This document shows positions 28,066 to 39,122 of a stretch of 64,000 bases of DNA, piece after piece. The stretch's first letter is position 1. The number at the start of each line of letters is the position of its first letter. The position numbers and the translations under genes were made by a program. The notes beneath the pieces were generated by a model. The model saw nothing but the letters and a program-made list of their open reading frames with translations. It ran no database searches and was not told where the DNA came from. The stretch is from NCBI RefSeq assembly GCF_037076465.1, contig NZ_AP028908.1:1302001-1366000 (forward strand). The letters are read 5' to 3'. The stretch comes from Pectobacterium araliae (GTDB lineage: Bacteria > Pseudomonadota > Gammaproteobacteria > Enterobacterales > Enterobacteriaceae).

Positions 28066-29970
28066 TTACTCACTCTCGCTACCCGGCGGCGCAGGCGGCG
28101 CGCTGGGTAAATCGGTATTGTTATCACCCAGCAGGATATGATCAAGGATCTGGCGAGTGATAACGCCCACGGTCGGACCCGCCCCACCGTTTTCCAGAAT
28201 AATCGACATCGCGACTTTTGGATCCTTATACGGGGCAAAGGCGACCATTAATTTATGGTCACGCAGATGCTCTGCGATCTTATGCGCATTATAGGTTTCG
28301 TTTTCTTTCAGGCCGAAAACCTGCGCCGTACCGGATTTTGCCGCGATCTTATAGGGTGCATCATCGAAACTCTTGTGTGCGGTGCCGTTAGCGCGATTCG
28401 CTACGCCATACATCCCGTCCTTCGCCACTTCCCAATAGCCAGAGTGGATATTGCCAATCTGCTGATTCTCAGTCTGTCGGAAAGGCACGATAGCGCCATT
28501 TTCCCGTGAGCTATAAAGCAGGTGTGGCGTTTTGACCTGGCCGTCGTTGATGAGCGTGACCAGTGCCTTATTCATCTGGATAGGTGTTGCCGTCCAGTAG
28601 CCTTGGCCAATCCCGACGGGGATCGTATCTCCCTGATACCAGGGTTTCTTAAATCGCCTGAGTTTCCACTCACGGGTTGGCATGTTGCCAGCGCTTTCTT
28701 CCGAAATATCAATGCCGGTTTTCTCGCCATAACCAAATTTATTCATCCATTCAGATAGGCGATCGATTCCCATGTCATAAGCGACCTGATAGAAGAAGGT
28801 ATCCGCAGATTCTTCCAGTGATTTGGTGAGGTTAAGACGGCCATGTCCCCATTTTTTCCAGTCGCGGAAGCGCTTTTCGGAGCCGGGTAATTGCCACCAG
28901 CCAGGATCAAACAGGCTAGTGTTAGTGGTGATAACGCCAGCCGTCAGGGCGGAAACCGCGATATAGGGTTTAACGGTGGAGGCCGGAGGATAAATGCCCT
29001 GCGTTGCACGATTGATCAATGGACGATTGGGATCGTTTTGTAGTTTGGTATAATTTTTGGTGGAAATCCCGTCGACAAACAGATTGGGGTCGTAACTGGG
29101 CGTGGAAACCATCGCCAGAATACCGCCGTCGCGTGGATCGGTGACAATGACGGCGGCGCGGCTACCTTCCAGCAGTTTCTCGATGTAGATTTGTAGGCTC
29201 AGATCCAACGTTAGATAAATATCACGCCCAGCCTGCGGGGGCTGTTCGTGGAGTTGGCGGATCACGCGGCCGCGGTTGTTCACTTCAACTTCTTCATAAC
29301 CGGGTTTGCCGTGCAGCAGGTCTTCGTAATGACGTTCGATACCGAGCTTGCCAATATCACGCGTGGCGGCGTAATCGGCAATTTTTTCTTCTTTGGTCAG
29401 CCGTTCTACGTCTTTATCGTTAATTTTGGAGACATAGCCCGTGACATGCGTTAACGCAGAACCGTAAGGGTAATAGCGGCGTTGATAACCTTTAACTTCC
29501 ACGCCAGGAAAGCGGTATTGGTTGACGGCAAAACGGGCGACCTGAATCTCATCAAGCCCAGTTTTTACTGGAATGGAGGTAAAACGGCGTGAACGCTTGC
29601 GTTCTTTTTCAAAATTTTCCAGATCGTCATCGGTCAAATTAACGATGGGACGTAGCGCTTCCAACGTTTCTTTCAGGTTGTCGACTTTGTCAGGCACCAG
29701 TTCTAATTGGTAAATGGTGCGGTTCAACGCCAGCGGCGTGCCATTACGATCGTAGATAATGCCGCGGCTGGGCGCGATAGGAACCAGCTTAATACGGTTT
29801 TCGTTAGAGCGAGTGCGATAGTCATCGACACGCAAAATTTGCAGATGATAAAGATTAACGACTAATACACCAGAAAGCAGCAAAATGCCCAGGAAGGCTA
29901 CCAAAGCACGGCGCACGAACAGAGCGGACTCCGCCGTATAATCACGAAAGGGTTTGCGTTCTACTTTCAT
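28066..29970 (-). CDS. mrdA: Penicillin-binding protein 2 (MrdA), transpeptidase
   Basis: A 634-residue class B PBP, the cross-linking partner of RodA in the elongasome. One N-terminal membrane anchor (about 20–42, RRALVAFLGILLLSG) is followed by the pedestal domain and the transpeptidase. The acylated serine lies in YPPASTVKP near residue 330; SADTF is the SxN-type motif, and AAKSGTAQVF the KSG motif. The C-terminal Pro-rich tail (SAPPAPPGSE) is variable. Tight spacing with rodA shows an operon; rlmH lies 33 bp upstream. Confidence 0.97.
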   Translation of the reverse strand: MKVERKPFRDYTAESALFVRRALVAFLGILLLSGVLVVNLYHLQILRVDDYRTRSNENRIKLVPIAPSRGIIYDRNGTPLALNRTIYQLELVPDKVDNLKETLEALRPIVNLTDDDLENFEKERKRSRRFTSIPVKTGLDEIQVARFAVNQYRFPGVEVKGYQRRYYPYGSALTHVTGYVSKINDKDVERLTKEEKIADYAATRDIGKLGIERHYEDLLHGKPGYEEVEVNNRGRVIRQLHEQPPQAGRDIYLTLDLSLQIYIEKLLEGSRAAVIVTDPRDGGILAMVSTPSYDPNLFVDGISTKNYTKLQNDPNRPLINRATQGIYPPASTVKPYIAVSALTAGVITTNTSLFDPGWWQLPGSEKRFRDWKKWGHGRLNLTKSLEESADTFFYQVAYDMGIDRLSEWMNKFGYGEKTGIDISEESAGNMPTREWKLRRFKKPWYQGDTIPVGIGQGYWTATPIQMNKALVTLINDGQVKTPHLLYSSRENGAIVPFRQTENQQIGNIHSGYWEVAKDGMYGVANRANGTAHKSFDDAPYKIAAKSGTAQVFGLKENETYNAHKIAEHLRDHKLMVAFAPYKDPKVAMSIILENGGAGPTVGVITRQILDHILLGDNNTDLPSAPPAPPGSESE

Positions 29971-30003
29971 CCAGTGTTATTTCACATGTTTCATCATATC
30001 GCC

Positions 30004-30474
30004 TTACTCCCGATGGTAAGGGTGATTAGTCGTAATGCTCCATGCACGATACAGGCTCTCTGCCACCAGTACGCGAACGAGAGGGTGCGGCAGCGTTAAT
30101 GGCGAGAGCGACCAGCTTTGTTCCGCTGCGGCTTTGCATTCTGGCGAAAGCCCTTCTGGCCCGCCAATCAGCAGACTGACATCGCGCCCATCCTGTTTCC
30201 AGCGCTCAAGCTGCTGCGCCAACTGTGGCGTTTCCCAGCGCGTACCTGGAATATCTAGCGTAACAATACGGTTGCCTTTGCCCACCGCAGCCAGCATCTG
30301 TTCGCCTTCGCGCTCCAGAATGCGTTTAATATCCGCATTTTTACCCCGCTTCCCCGCCGGAATTTCGAGTAATTCGAAAGGCATGTCCTTCGGGAAGCGT
30401 CGCAGATAATCGGTGAAACCAGTCTGCACCCAGTCGGGCATTTTGGTGCCAACGGCGACCAGTTGCAGTTTCAT
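30004..30474 (-). CDS. rlmH: 23S rRNA pseudouridine-1915 N3-methyltransferase RlmH
   Basis: A 156-residue SPOUT-class methyltransferase. It methylates pseudouridine 1915 in helix 69 of the assembled 70S ribosome. The trefoil-knot SAM region is [12 protein letters not shown] (about 101–112) and the C-terminal [10 protein letters not shown] is typical. I start at the ATG at 30474 ([15 protein letters not shown]), as in E. coli; a longer frame to 30531 overlaps rsfS. It follows rsfS after one base, so the two ribosome genes are co-translated. Confidence 0.96.
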   Translation of the reverse strand: MKLQLVAVGTKMPDWVQTGFTDYLRRFPKDMPFELLEIPAGKRGKNADIKRILEREGEQMLAAVGKGNRIVTLDIPGTRWETPQLAQQLERWKQDGRDVSLLIGGPEGLSPECKAAAEQSWSLSPLTLPHPLVRVLVAESLYRAWSITTNHPYHRE

Positions 30475-30475
30475 G

Positions 30476-30793
30476 CTAGCCCCACAGTTTTTCCAATTCG
30501 TACAACTGACGGCTTTCTTCTTGCATGACATGAACCATCACGTCACCTAAATCGACAACAACCCAGTCAGCGGCGTTTTCACCTTCTACTCCGAGTGGGA
30601 TCAAACCCGCGGCGCGTGAGGATTGCACGACGTGATCGGCAATAGACGCGACATGGCGCGTAGAGGTGCCCGTACAGATAACCATGTAATCGGTGATGCT
30701 GGACTTGCCCTGGACGTTGAGTGCAACGATATCCTGGGCTTTTAAGTCATCGACCTTATCAATAACGAAGTCTTGGAGTGCTTGACCTTGCAA
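30476..30793 (-). CDS. rsfS: Ribosomal silencing factor RsfS
   Basis: A 105-residue factor that binds L14 of the 50S subunit and blocks joining of the subunits when nutrients are scarce. Core blocks [15 protein letters not shown] and [19 protein letters not shown] are almost as in E. coli. The start codon is TTG at 30793 with GAGGGGGAA just upstream; the downstream frame has no better start. It leads the rsfS–rlmH–mrdA–rodA–rlpA run. The E. coli cobC gene between nadD and rsfS is absent. Confidence 0.95.
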   Translation of the reverse strand: MQGQALQDFVIDKVDDLKAQDIVALNVQGKSSITDYMVICTGTSTRHVASIADHVVQSSRAAGLIPLGVEGENAADWVVVDLGDVMVHVMQEESRQLYELEKLWG

Positions 30794-30987
30794 AGGTTCC
30801 CCCTCAATCGCGTTCTGTCAGTCACTGATGAACGCGTGTGGCGCTGAATGGTTTAAGAAAAAGGTAAATCACCGAATAATTGCCGAAAATTCCCGCTTTT
30901 CCCGGTGATTGAAACCAGCCGCGGAGTATATCACGCACTTTTGCCGAGTGGTATAAAGCCCGTGGCTGATGGATGGGAAAACCTGCG

Positions 30988-31641
30988 CTATTGGTACAGG
31001 CCGTGTTCGTCGATGTAGTTGAGTACGATGGGAGGCAATAAATCGTGACAGTCCAGACCGTGCTGTCGCCGTTGGCGAATCTCCGTGGCAGAAATGGTGA
31101 CCAGTGGGGTGTCTGCCAAAAAGATTCGCCCGTGTGATTGCTGATGAAGATCGTCCGGCGTGTGCGTCAGATGATCGTCCAGCCACTTTTGTAATTCGGG
31201 AGTTTCCATCGCCGAGCGATAGCCGGGGCGAGCGCACACCAGCAAATGGCAAACGCTGAGTAGATCTTGCCAGCGGTGCCAACGATGTAGCGTCAGCAGT
31301 GAGTCCTGTCCGATGATAAATCCCAGCGGCGTATTAGAGCCTTTTTCCGCCCGCAGTGCTTCCAGTGTCTCGATGGTATAGGAGGGGGTTTGTCGCTGTA
31401 GTTCTCGATCGTCCACGGTAAAGAGTGGATTATCTTCAACGGCCAGCTCAGCCATATGAAAACGCTGCCGAGAGCTGGCTTCGGGCTGCTGTCGGTGCGG
31501 TGGAACATTATTGGGCATCAGGACGATGTTAGTCAGTCCCACGAGTTTTGCCAGCGCGGTCACCGGTTGAAGGTGGCCATAATGAATGGGGTCGAACGTG
31601 CCGCCAAAAAACGCGGTCAGCGATGGCGCTGTGGGTGACAT
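30988..31641 (-). CDS. nadD: Nicotinate-nucleotide adenylyltransferase NadD
   Basis: A 217-residue enzyme that adenylates nicotinate mononucleotide in NAD synthesis. [13 protein letters not shown] near the N-terminus is the nucleotidyl-transferase GxxxPxHxGH motif; ISATEIRQR near the C-terminus is the ISSTxxR motif. The start at 31641 ([14 protein letters not shown]) lies immediately after the holA stop; the frame could reach 31677 inside holA. It is the last gene of the leuS–lptE–holA–nadD operon. Confidence 0.95.
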   Translation of the reverse strand: MSPTAPSLTAFFGGTFDPIHYGHLQPVTALAKLVGLTNIVLMPNNVPPHRQQPEASSRQRFHMAELAVEDNPLFTVDDRELQRQTPSYTIETLEALRAEKGSNTPLGFIIGQDSLLTLHRWHRWQDLLSVCHLLVCARPGYRSAMETPELQKWLDDHLTHTPDDLHQQSHGRIFLADTPLVTISATEIRQRRQHGLDCHDLLPPIVLNYIDEHGLYQ

Positions 31642-31643
31642 AT

Positions 31644-32669
31644 TCAGATGAATGCCTCCGGCAAGGCCTTGCCGCACAGCAGCATGGCAAGCGATTCTAG
31701 TTCAGACCAAACGGACTGACCATAGTCTTGCTTTAGGGTTATTTCCACCTGCGTCAGTAATCGCACGGCCTGCTGTAACTGCTGAAGGGAGAGCCGCTGT
31801 AATGCCTGAGTGAGCAGATCACGCCGGTTTTGCCACACTTTTTGCTGATCGAATAACGTACGTAGTGGCGTGTCTGACATGCGCCGTTTCAGCGCCAACA
31901 GCTGTAGTAGCTCGCGCTGTAGCGTGCGCAGCAAAATGACAGGTTCGCAATCTTCCTGTTTTAGCTGCTGCAAAATGTGCCAGGCGCGTTTGGCTTTACC
32001 TGCCAACAATGCATCAAGCCAGTGGAAAGGCGTGAAGTGAGCGGCATCGTTTACCGCATTTTCTACGCGTGGCAAGGTCAGCTTGCCATCGGGATACAGC
32101 AGCGCTAGCCGTTCTAATGCCTGAGACAGTGCGAGAAGGTTGCCTTCATAGCAATAGCAAATGAGCTGCGTGGCCTGTTCATCCAGCGTCAACTTCATGG
32201 ATTTGGCTCGCTGAGCAACCCAACGGGGAAGCTGTGTTTGTTCTGGTGTCAGGCAATTGATATAGACACTGTCTTGTGCCAGCGCTTTAAACCAGGCGCT
32301 GTTTTCCTGCGCTTTGGTCAGCTTATGACCACGCAGAATCAACAAAATATCCGGGTGCAATAATCCAGAGAGCTTAACCAGATTTTCACCCATCGCGGCA
32401 TTCGGGCCGTTTTCCGGCAAGACCAGTAAAAGCGATTGGCGTGAGGCAAACAGGCTGAGCGCCTGACAGGTACTAAAAATCGCATCCCAGTCGGTATGCA
32501 GATCCAGAATGAAGCTGAAATGCTCGCTGAATTCGTGCTGTTGAGCGACGCGCTTGATGTTATCGAGACTTTCTTGCAGCAGGAGCGGGTCTGAACCAAA
32601 GACTAAATAACAACCGCGCAGCCCCTCATGGAGCTGCGCGGTGAGTTGTTCGGGGTAAAGCCGAATCAT
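31644..32669 (-). CDS. holA: DNA polymerase III delta subunit HolA
   Basis: A 341-residue clamp-loader subunit that opens the beta sliding clamp. The N-terminus [27 protein letters not shown] is typical and DPLLLQES follows; the C-terminal collar region contains [21 protein letters not shown]. It overlaps the lptE stop by 4 bases (ATGA-type coupling), and nadD begins two bases after its stop. Confidence 0.95.
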   Translation of the reverse strand: MIRLYPEQLTAQLHEGLRGCYLVFGSDPLLLQESLDNIKRVAQQHEFSEHFSFILDLHTDWDAIFSTCQALSLFASRQSLLLVLPENGPNAAMGENLVKLSGLLHPDILLILRGHKLTKAQENSAWFKALAQDSVYINCLTPEQTQLPRWVAQRAKSMKLTLDEQATQLICYCYEGNLLALSQALERLALLYPDGKLTLPRVENAVNDAAHFTPFHWLDALLAGKAKRAWHILQQLKQEDCEPVILLRTLQRELLQLLALKRRMSDTPLRTLFDQQKVWQNRRDLLTQALQRLSLQQLQQAVRLLTQVEITLKQDYGQSVWSELESLAMLLCGKALPEAFI

Positions 32670-33220
32670 GAACGCTTAGTGGCAGTAGGTGAATCAGTGG
32701 ACTGCAACCGATTTTTGACTTCCTGACTACCGTTTATGGTCAGCAATTTACGCACCAACTGTTGGGCAGCCTGCTCTCGCATTTCCTGACGGACGATGTC
32801 CTGTTCGGCATCTTTCGCCAGTGCAGCCAGCGGGTTATCAAAGAACGTGCGGAACACTGTCACGCTGATCGGATAAATATCTTCGCCCGGCATCAGCACC
32901 TGCGCCTGCAACGTCAGCACCATCTGGTACTCCGCTGTTTTACCGTCCTGAAAAATAGAGACGGTATCGCGCGTTTCGCTTGAGCCCAGTACCCGCAGAG
33001 ACGGGATATCCTGACGCGTCGCATCGTCAACAATTTTTACATCGCTGAGACGGAGCTGCTCGCGTACCGCACGTGTTAGCGGACCATAAGGGTCATTGCT
33101 GTCGACGACGAGTGTTTGTAACTGCGCAGGCACTTGTGTCGTGCCGCGCAGATGAAAACCGCAGCCAGCGGTGATTAACACCGCCAGCCCCAGCAACAAC
33201 GTGAATAGACGATGTCGCAC
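32666..33220 (-). CDS. lptE: LPS-assembly lipoprotein LptE
   Basis: A 184-residue outer-membrane lipoprotein that plugs the LptD barrel and helps insert lipopolysaccharide. The signal ends with the lipobox LITAGC, lipidated Cys20. The mature part starts [11 protein letters not shown], the family signature. It lies 14 bp after leuS and overlaps holA by 4 bases. Confidence 0.95.
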   Translation of the reverse strand: MRHRLFTLLLGLAVLITAGCGFHLRGTTQVPAQLQTLVVDSNDPYGPLTRAVREQLRLSDVKIVDDATRQDIPSLRVLGSSETRDTVSIFQDGKTAEYQMVLTLQAQVLMPGEDIYPISVTVFRTFFDNPLAALAKDAEQDIVRQEMREQAAQQLVRKLLTINGSQEVKNRLQSTDSPTATKRS

Positions 33221-33234
33221 AGTTCCTCCTTGCC

Positions 33235-35817
33235 TTAACCCACAACCAGGTTAAGCAGTTTGCCAGGGACATAAATCACTTTACGAACCGTGACGCCGTC
33301 CAGATATTTCGCGACCAGCGGTTCCTGAGCAGCGCGTTCGCGAACCTGTTCTTCGCTGGCGTCAGCGGCAACGGTAATTTTACCCCGTACTTTACCGTTA
33401 ACCTGAACGACGACCAGTTTGGAGTCTTCCACCATCGCGTTCTCATCCGCAACCGGCCACGGCGCGGTATCCACATCGCCTTCACCTTGCAGCGCCTGCC
33501 ACAGTGTGAAGCAAACGTGCGGCGTAAACGGATAGAGCATACGAACGACGGCCAGCAGTGTTTCCTGCGTCAGCGCGCGATCCTGATCGCTGTCCTGCGG
33601 CGCTTTCGCCAGCTTGTTCATCAGCTCCATGATGGCGGCGATCGCGGTGTTGAAGGTCTGGCGACGGCCGATATCATCGGTCACTTTAGCGATCGTTTTG
33701 TGCAGATCGCGGCGCAGTGACTTCTGATCTGCGGTCAGTGTGGCGACATCCAGCGCCACTACTGCACCTTTCTCTGTGTGCTCAAAGGCTTGTCTCCAGA
33801 CGCGTTTCAGGAAGCGGTTTGCGCCTTCTACGCCGGATTCCTGCCATTCCAGCGTCATTTCTGCCGGAGAAGCAAACATCATGAACAGACGAACCGTATC
33901 CGCACCGTATTTCTCTACCATGACCTGCGGGTCGATGCCGTTGTTTTTGGACTTCGACATTTTGCTCATACCCGCGTAAACCACGTCACGGCCTTCGTTA
34001 TCGACGGCTTTGACGATGCGTCCTTTCTCATCACGTTCAACGGTAACGTCGGTCGGAGAAACCCAGATGCGTTCGCCGTTATTACCCAGATAATAGAAAG
34101 CATCCGCCAGCACCATACCCTGACACAGCAGGCGTTTGGCCGGTTCATCAGACGTAACCAGACCTGCGTCGCGCATCAGTTTGTGGAAGAAGCGGAAATA
34201 CATCAGGTGCATGATGGCGTGTTCGATACCGCCGACATATTGGTCAACGGGCAACCAGTAGTTGGCGGCAGCCGGATCTAACATCCCCTGATCGTACTGT
34301 GGGCAAGTATAGCGTGCGTAGTACCAGGAGGATTCCATAAAGGTGTCGAACGTATCCGTTTCACGCAGTGCTGGCTGACCGTTAACGGTGGTCTTCGCCC
34401 ATTCTGGGTTAGATTTCAGCGGGCTGGTGATGCCATCCATCACGACATCTTCTGGCAGGATCACTGGCAACTGATCTTCTGGCGTCGGGATAACGGTGCC
34501 ATCTTCCAACGTCACCATCGGAATGGGCGCGCCCCAGTAGCGCTGACGGGAGACACCCCAATCGCGCAGGCGATAGTTGACTTTACGCTCGCCGATGCCT
34601 TTTTCTACCAGCTTATCGGCAATGGCATTGAATCCAGCTTCGAAATCCAGACCGTCAAATTCGCCGGAATTGAACAGATTGCCCTTTTCGGTCATCGCCT
34701 CGGCGGACAGGTCAGGTTCACTGCCGTCGGCATTGAGAATAACCGGCTTGATGGACAGATCGTATTTGGTGGCAAATTCCCAGTCGCGCTGGTCGTGGCC
34801 CGGAACGGCCATGACTGCGCCTGTACCGTATTCCATCAGGACGAAGTTGGCGACCCAGATAGCGACTTTCTCACCGTTCAGCGGGTGAATCGCATGCAGG
34901 CCAGTGGCCATGCCTTTTTTCTCCATCGTCGCCATATCGGCTTCGGCGACTTTGGTATTACGGCATTCAGCAATGAAATCGGCCAGCGCTGGGTTGGTTG
35001 CAGCAGCTTGCGCAGCGAGAGGGTGACCGGCGGCAACAGCAACGTAGGTCACGCCCATGAACGTGTCTGGGCGCGTGGTGTAAACGCTCAGTTTCTCTTC
35101 ACTGGCCGCCACATCAAAGGTGATTTCCACACCTTCAGAACGACCGATCCAGTTACGTTGCATGGTTTTGACCTGCTCAGGCCAGCTTTCCAGCGTATCC
35201 AGATCGTTCAGCAGTTGGTCTGCGTAAGCGGTGATTTTGATAAACCACTGTGGAATTTCTTTGCGTTCGACTTTGGTGTCACAGCGCCAGCAGCAGCCGT
35301 CGATAACCTGTTCGTTCGCCAAGACGGTCTGATCGTTCGGGCACCAGTTAACGGCAGAGGTTTTTTTATACACCAGACCTTTTTCGTACAACTTGGTGAA
35401 GAACCACTGTTCCCAGCGGTAGTAGTCTGGTTTACAGGTCGCGACTTCACGATCCCAATCATAGCCAAAGCCCAGCAGTTTGAGCTGGTTTTTCATGTAA
35501 TCGATGTTGGCATAGGTCCAGGGCGCTGGCGCGGTATTATTTTTGACCGCAGCCCCTTCTGCTGGCAGACCAAACGCATCCCAACCGATCGGTTGCAGAA
35601 CGTTTTTGCCCAACATGCGCTGATAGCGGGAAATCACGTCACCGATGGTGTAGTTACGGACGTGGCCCATATGTAGTCGACCAGAAGGGTAAGGTAGCAT
35701 GGAAAGGCAATAGTATTTTTCCTTGCCAGGCTGTTCGGTGACTTTAAATGTCTGCTTCTCTTGCCAGTGAAGCTGGACGTCCGCTTCTATCTCTTCTGGG
35801 CGGTATTGCTCTTGCAT
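33235..35817 (-). CDS. leuS: Leucyl-tRNA synthetase
   Basis: An 860-residue class I synthetase, the same size as in E. coli. The HIGH signature is [15 protein letters not shown] near residue 40, the inserted editing domain (about 225–415) contains [19 protein letters not shown], and the KMSKS loop is KMSKSKNNG near 620. A C-terminal domain follows. It charges tRNA-Leu and hydrolyses misacylated products. It heads the leuS–lptE–holA–nadD operon and is divergent from ybeL. Confidence 0.98.
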   Translation of the reverse strand: MQEQYRPEEIEADVQLHWQEKQTFKVTEQPGKEKYYCLSMLPYPSGRLHMGHVRNYTIGDVISRYQRMLGKNVLQPIGWDAFGLPAEGAAVKNNTAPAPWTYANIDYMKNQLKLLGFGYDWDREVATCKPDYYRWEQWFFTKLYEKGLVYKKTSAVNWCPNDQTVLANEQVIDGCCWRCDTKVERKEIPQWFIKITAYADQLLNDLDTLESWPEQVKTMQRNWIGRSEGVEITFDVAASEEKLSVYTTRPDTFMGVTYVAVAAGHPLAAQAAATNPALADFIAECRNTKVAEADMATMEKKGMATGLHAIHPLNGEKVAIWVANFVLMEYGTGAVMAVPGHDQRDWEFATKYDLSIKPVILNADGSEPDLSAEAMTEKGNLFNSGEFDGLDFEAGFNAIADKLVEKGIGERKVNYRLRDWGVSRQRYWGAPIPMVTLEDGTVIPTPEDQLPVILPEDVVMDGITSPLKSNPEWAKTTVNGQPALRETDTFDTFMESSWYYARYTCPQYDQGMLDPAAANYWLPVDQYVGGIEHAIMHLMYFRFFHKLMRDAGLVTSDEPAKRLLCQGMVLADAFYYLGNNGERIWVSPTDVTVERDEKGRIVKAVDNEGRDVVYAGMSKMSKSKNNGIDPQVMVEKYGADTVRLFMMFASPAEMTLEWQESGVEGANRFLKRVWRQAFEHTEKGAVVALDVATLTADQKSLRRDLHKTIAKVTDDIGRRQTFNTAIAAIMELMNKLAKAPQDSDQDRALTQETLLAVVRMLYPFTPHVCFTLWQALQGEGDVDTAPWPVADENAMVEDSKLVVVQVNGKVRGKITVAADASEEQVRERAAQEPLVAKYLDGVTVRKVIYVPGKLLNLVVG

Positions 35818-36124
35818 GGCTGCCAGGGGTCCTGTTTAGTTAAGAATTGCTACGTGAGTAGCCTCTTCTGATTCATAACAAAAGATCCGCATAGCATAGC
35901 CGTAAGCGGCGCGGGCAACAACACCCAGCGCCCGACTGAGGAATATTTCTGCTCTGTGAGCGACATACTGCGAGGCGTTGCGCAAATTGGCGACAATTTA
36001 TCAGGCGTACCGAAAAAATAATCTAAAATAGAGAGATAGGTAACGTATCGGTTTTGGCCAGCTATGCTAGACAGCGAATAGGCGTTCTTTACCACCCTTC
36101 AACCCGCTTAATTCAGGAGGAAGC
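35818..36124. other. Divergent intergenic region leuS/ybeL
   Basis: This 307-bp gap must hold both promoters. A TCAGGAGGAAG ribosome site for ybeL is at 36113–36123. I see no RNA gene or strong hairpin. Confidence 0.5.
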
Positions 36125-36607
36125 ATGAATAAACTAGCCCGCTATTATCGCGAGTTAATGGCTTCAGTGACGGCTCGGCTGAACAATGGTGAACGCGATC
36201 TCGACAGTCTGGTGCTGAGCGCCCGCAAAACCTTACAGGAAAGCTCGGGACTGACGCAGAAAGAAATAGAGCAGGTGATTCAGGCTGTTCAGCGCGATCT
36301 CGAAGAGTTTGCCCGCAGCTATAACGAAAGTCAGGACGAGTTTACCGACAGCGTTTTTATGCGAGTGATCAAGGAAAGTCTGTGGCAGGAGCTGGCGGAT
36401 ATTACGGATAAAACGCAACTGGAGTGGTGTGAGATCTTCAAAGATGTGAATCATCACGGGGTGTACCATAGCGGTGAAGTAGTGGGGCTCGGTAATCTGG
36501 TGTGTGAGAACTGCCATCATCATATTGCGTTCTACACGCCGGAAGTTTTGCCACTCTGCCCGAAATGCTCACATGACCTGTTCCACCGCCAGCCGTTTCA
36601 GCCGTAG
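36125..36607 (+). CDS. ybeL: Zinc-ribbon protein YbeL
   Basis: A 160-residue cytoplasmic protein of the YbeL (DUF1451) family. A helical N-terminal part (about 1–110) is followed by a zinc ribbon with CENCHHH and CPKCSH (about 130–155). Function unknown. It is divergent from leuS as in E. coli and has a very strong ribosome site (AGGAGGAA). Confidence 0.92.
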   Translation: MNKLARYYRELMASVTARLNNGERDLDSLVLSARKTLQESSGLTQKEIEQVIQAVQRDLEEFARSYNESQDEFTDSVFMRVIKESLWQELADITDKTQLEWCEIFKDVNHHGVYHSGEVVGLGNLVCENCHHHIAFYTPEVLPLCPKCSHDLFHRQPFQP

Positions 36608-36639
36608 AGCTGTAGGGGCGGTGAGCGGTGGTAATGGGT

Positions 36640-36725
36640 AGATCGTAAAGACGCTGCAAGTACGTCCCTGTAAGCTCGGATTGCGCCATCCATGGCGCAA
36701 ACGCTTTACTCTTCTATCCCGTTAC
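36640..36725. repeat. Palindrome-rich candidate dispersed repeat
   Basis: Between convergent ybeL and gltL, TTGCGCCATCCATGGCGCAA forms a near-perfect palindrome, preceded by GCAAGTACGTCCCTGTAAGCTCG and followed by CGCTTTACTCTT. The make-up suggests an intergenic repeat of the kind scattered in pectobacteria. Only one copy is in this window, so this is inference. Confidence 0.4.
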
Positions 36726-36760
36726 CACCGTTCTAGTCCTGCAAAGTATGCCTGCAGATA

Positions 36761-37486
36761 TTAATGCAGGATTTTCGCCAGGAAGTCTTTAGCGCGTTCG
36801 GACTGTGGGTTATTGAAGAAATCCTCCTTGCGGGTATCTTCAACGATTTTGCCCTCATCCATAAAAATCACGCGGTGCGCCACTTTACGGGCAAAGCCCA
36901 TTTCATGCGTGACGACCATCATGGTCATGCCTTCCTGCGCTAACTCAACCATGACGTCCAACACTTCGTTGATCATCTCTGGATCAAGCGCGGATGTCGG
37001 TTCGTCGAATAACATCGCGATAGGATCCATACACAGTGCGCGGGCAATCGCGACACGTTGCTGCTGGCCACCGGATAGCTGCCCAGGGAATTTGTTGGCG
37101 TGTGCCGCCAGCCCCACACGTTCTAACAGTTTCTGTGCTTTGGCTTTGGCGTCTTCGCGTTTACGCTTTAGCACTTTTACCTGCGCCAGCGTCAGGTTCT
37201 CGATAATCGACAGGTGTGGGAATAGTTCAAAGTGCTGGAACACCATCCCGACTTTGGAACGCAACTGAGCTAGATTGGTTTTTTTATCATTAACGGCGAT
37301 GCCATTAACGGTAATTTCACCTTTTTGAATCGGTTCCAGCCCGTTTACGGTTTTGATCAGGGTTGATTTACCGGAGCCAGAAGGCCCGCAGACGACCACA
37401 ACTTCACCTTTTTTGACTTCTGTGGAGCAGTCGGCTAGCACCTGAAATTGGCCATACCATTTAGAAACATTTTTCAGGGAAATCAT
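36761..37486 (-). CDS. gltL: Glutamate/aspartate ABC transporter ATPase GltL
   Basis: A 241-residue ABC ATPase that drives uptake of glutamate and aspartate. Walker A is GPSGSGKST (about 34–42), the signature LSGGQQQR about 134–141, Walker [12 protein letters not shown] about 157–167 and the switch His in VVTHEMG. The ATG at 37486 overlaps the gltK stop by one base (TGATG), which couples translation. It is the last gene of gltIJKL. Confidence 0.97.
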   Translation of the reverse strand: MISLKNVSKWYGQFQVLADCSTEVKKGEVVVVCGPSGSGKSTLIKTVNGLEPIQKGEITVNGIAVNDKKTNLAQLRSKVGMVFQHFELFPHLSIIENLTLAQVKVLKRKREDAKAKAQKLLERVGLAAHANKFPGQLSGGQQQRVAIARALCMDPIAMLFDEPTSALDPEMINEVLDVMVELAQEGMTMMVVTHEMGFARKVAHRVIFMDEGKIVEDTRKEDFFNNPQSERAKDFLAKILH

Positions 37487-38160
37487 CAAACCGTCCTTTT
37501 TTTCAGGTAACTGACCAGCATTGAGGCAGTAATGCTGAAGAGAAAATAAATGAACCCAGCAAATAGGATCATTTCAACTTGTGTTCCGTCACGCTCGCCG
37601 ATGGTGGAGGCGGTACGGAAGAAATCAGCGAGGCTGAGTACATAAACCAGTGAGGTATCCTGAAACAGAACGATACCTTGCGTCAGCAACAGCGGCACCA
37701 TGGCGCGGAATGCCTGTGGCAGAATAACCAGCTTCATGGATTGCCAGTGCGTCATACCTAATGCTAACGCTGCGGAAGATTGACCGCGCGATATGCTGAG
37801 GATACCCGCACGAATGATTTCCGAATAATAGGCTGCCTCGAACAGCGAGAAGGCTACCATAGCTGAAATCAGTCGAATATCGGTTTTCGGTGATAGCCCA
37901 AGCACATTTTGTAATAAGCTAGGAACCACCAGATAGAACCACAACAGCACCATGACGAGAGGAACGGAGCGGAACAGGTTCACATACAGTTTGGCGAACC
38001 AACTAATGGGCTTTATCGGCGACAGACGCATCACCGCGAGAATCGTCCCCCAGACAATCCCGAACACTACTGCCGTTAGCGTAATTTTGAGTGTGACGAC
38101 CATCCCCTGAATCAGGTACGGCATACTTGGCCCAATTGAGCTCCAGTCAAATTCATACAT
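37486..38160 (-). CDS. gltK: Glutamate/aspartate ABC transporter permease GltK
   Basis: A 224-residue inner-membrane permease of the His/Glu/Gln family with about five helices. The EAA loop that touches the ATPase is [20 protein letters not shown] (about 132–151). It pairs with GltJ, three bases upstream. Confidence 0.96.
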   Translation of the reverse strand: MYEFDWSSIGPSMPYLIQGMVVTLKITLTAVVFGIVWGTILAVMRLSPIKPISWFAKLYVNLFRSVPLVMVLLWFYLVVPSLLQNVLGLSPKTDIRLISAMVAFSLFEAAYYSEIIRAGILSISRGQSSAALALGMTHWQSMKLVILPQAFRAMVPLLLTQGIVLFQDTSLVYVLSLADFFRTASTIGERDGTQVEMILFAGFIYFLFSITASMLVSYLKKRTV

Positions 38161-38163
38161 GAT

Positions 38164-38904
38164 TTATTTGCTCCCCATGTTGCCCGGTAAACGGGTTTTT
38201 CGCTCAACGACTTGCATGATCAACATAATAATGGCGTTGATGCCAACGTAGGCTAGCGTGATAGCGGTAAAAGATTCATACGCGTGGGCGGAATAATCCA
38301 GCAGTTTCCCTGCCTGTGCTGCCATATCAACCAGGCCAATCGTGGACGCGATAGCCGAGTTTTTTACCAGGTTCAGCATCTCTGACGTCAACGGCGGAAC
38401 AATCACGCGGTACGCATTCGGCAGTAATACATAGCGATAGGTTTGCGGCAGTGTAAGGCCCATCGCCAGCCCGGCGGCTTTCTGCCCACGTGGTAAAGAC
38501 TGAATCCCCGCACGTACCTGCTCACAAACGCGCGCTGCGGTGAAGAGCCCCAGACAAATCATCGATGACAGGAAGAATTGAATATTCGGGTCTAACTCGG
38601 CTTTAAACCACATGCCGATGTTGACGGGAAGCAGTTCGGGAACCACCAGATACCAGGTAAAAAATTGGACAATCAGTGGGACGTTGCGAAATAGCTCGAC
38701 GTAGCAGGTACCAATGCCCGCAAGGAAACGATTTGGGACGGTACGCAGGATTCCAAATAAAGAACCAATGAGAAAAGCGATAATCCAGGCACAGATAGAT
38801 AGTGTGACGGTGACTTGCAGACCGGACAAAATCCACCCGAGGTAGGTTGTGTTGCCGAAGGGGGCGGCTTGTAGAAATATGCCCCAGTTCCAATCTATTG
38901 ACAT
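38164..38904 (-). CDS. gltJ: Glutamate/aspartate ABC transporter permease GltJ
   Basis: A 246-residue permease that forms the transmembrane channel with GltK. The EAA loop is AAGLAMGLTLPQTYRYVLLP (about 143–162). A GGAG ribosome site precedes the ATG. It is separated from gltI by a 218-bp gap with a terminator-like hairpin, which lowers downstream expression relative to the binding protein and may make the SroC RNA. Confidence 0.96.
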   Translation of the reverse strand: MSIDWNWGIFLQAAPFGNTTYLGWILSGLQVTVTLSICAWIIAFLIGSLFGILRTVPNRFLAGIGTCYVELFRNVPLIVQFFTWYLVVPELLPVNIGMWFKAELDPNIQFFLSSMICLGLFTAARVCEQVRAGIQSLPRGQKAAGLAMGLTLPQTYRYVLLPNAYRVIVPPLTSEMLNLVKNSAIASTIGLVDMAAQAGKLLDYSAHAYESFTAITLAYVGINAIIMLIMQVVERKTRLPGNMGSK

Positions 38905-38916
38905 AACGAACTCCGG

Positions 38917-38942
38917 TAAAAAAAGGGTAGCGGAGCTACCCT
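38917..38942 (-). terminator. Intra-operon terminator between gltI and gltJ
   Basis: GGGTAGCTCCGCTACCC plus a T-run just before gltJ. Some read-through must occur for gltJKL to be made. Confidence 0.85.
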
Positions 38943-39085
38943 GAAGATTGATGAGCGGCCATATTCCCGTTCTGTTTCAAACTACAGGTGTAGTGTTTAT
39001 TTTCCTGTTTATTGAAATTTCTTGGGCAACATGTGATGGGGAACGACCATCACATGCCTGTCTGTCCTGCCACGAATCAGCAATC
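38917..39085 (-). ncRNA. sroC: SroC-like small RNA from the gltI–gltJ intergenic region
   Basis: In E. coli and Salmonella the sponge RNA SroC, which captures GcvB, is cut from the gltI–gltJ spacer and ends at a terminator. Here the 218-bp spacer has the same position and ends with GGGTAGC-TCC-GCTACCC followed by seven T on the minus strand (38942–38917). The 5' end is assumed at roughly 39085. Direct sequence identity with SroC was not checked. Confidence 0.5.
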
Positions 39086-39122
39086 AGAGGGCAGACGACT
39101 CTGCCCTTATTCTCATTATTAA

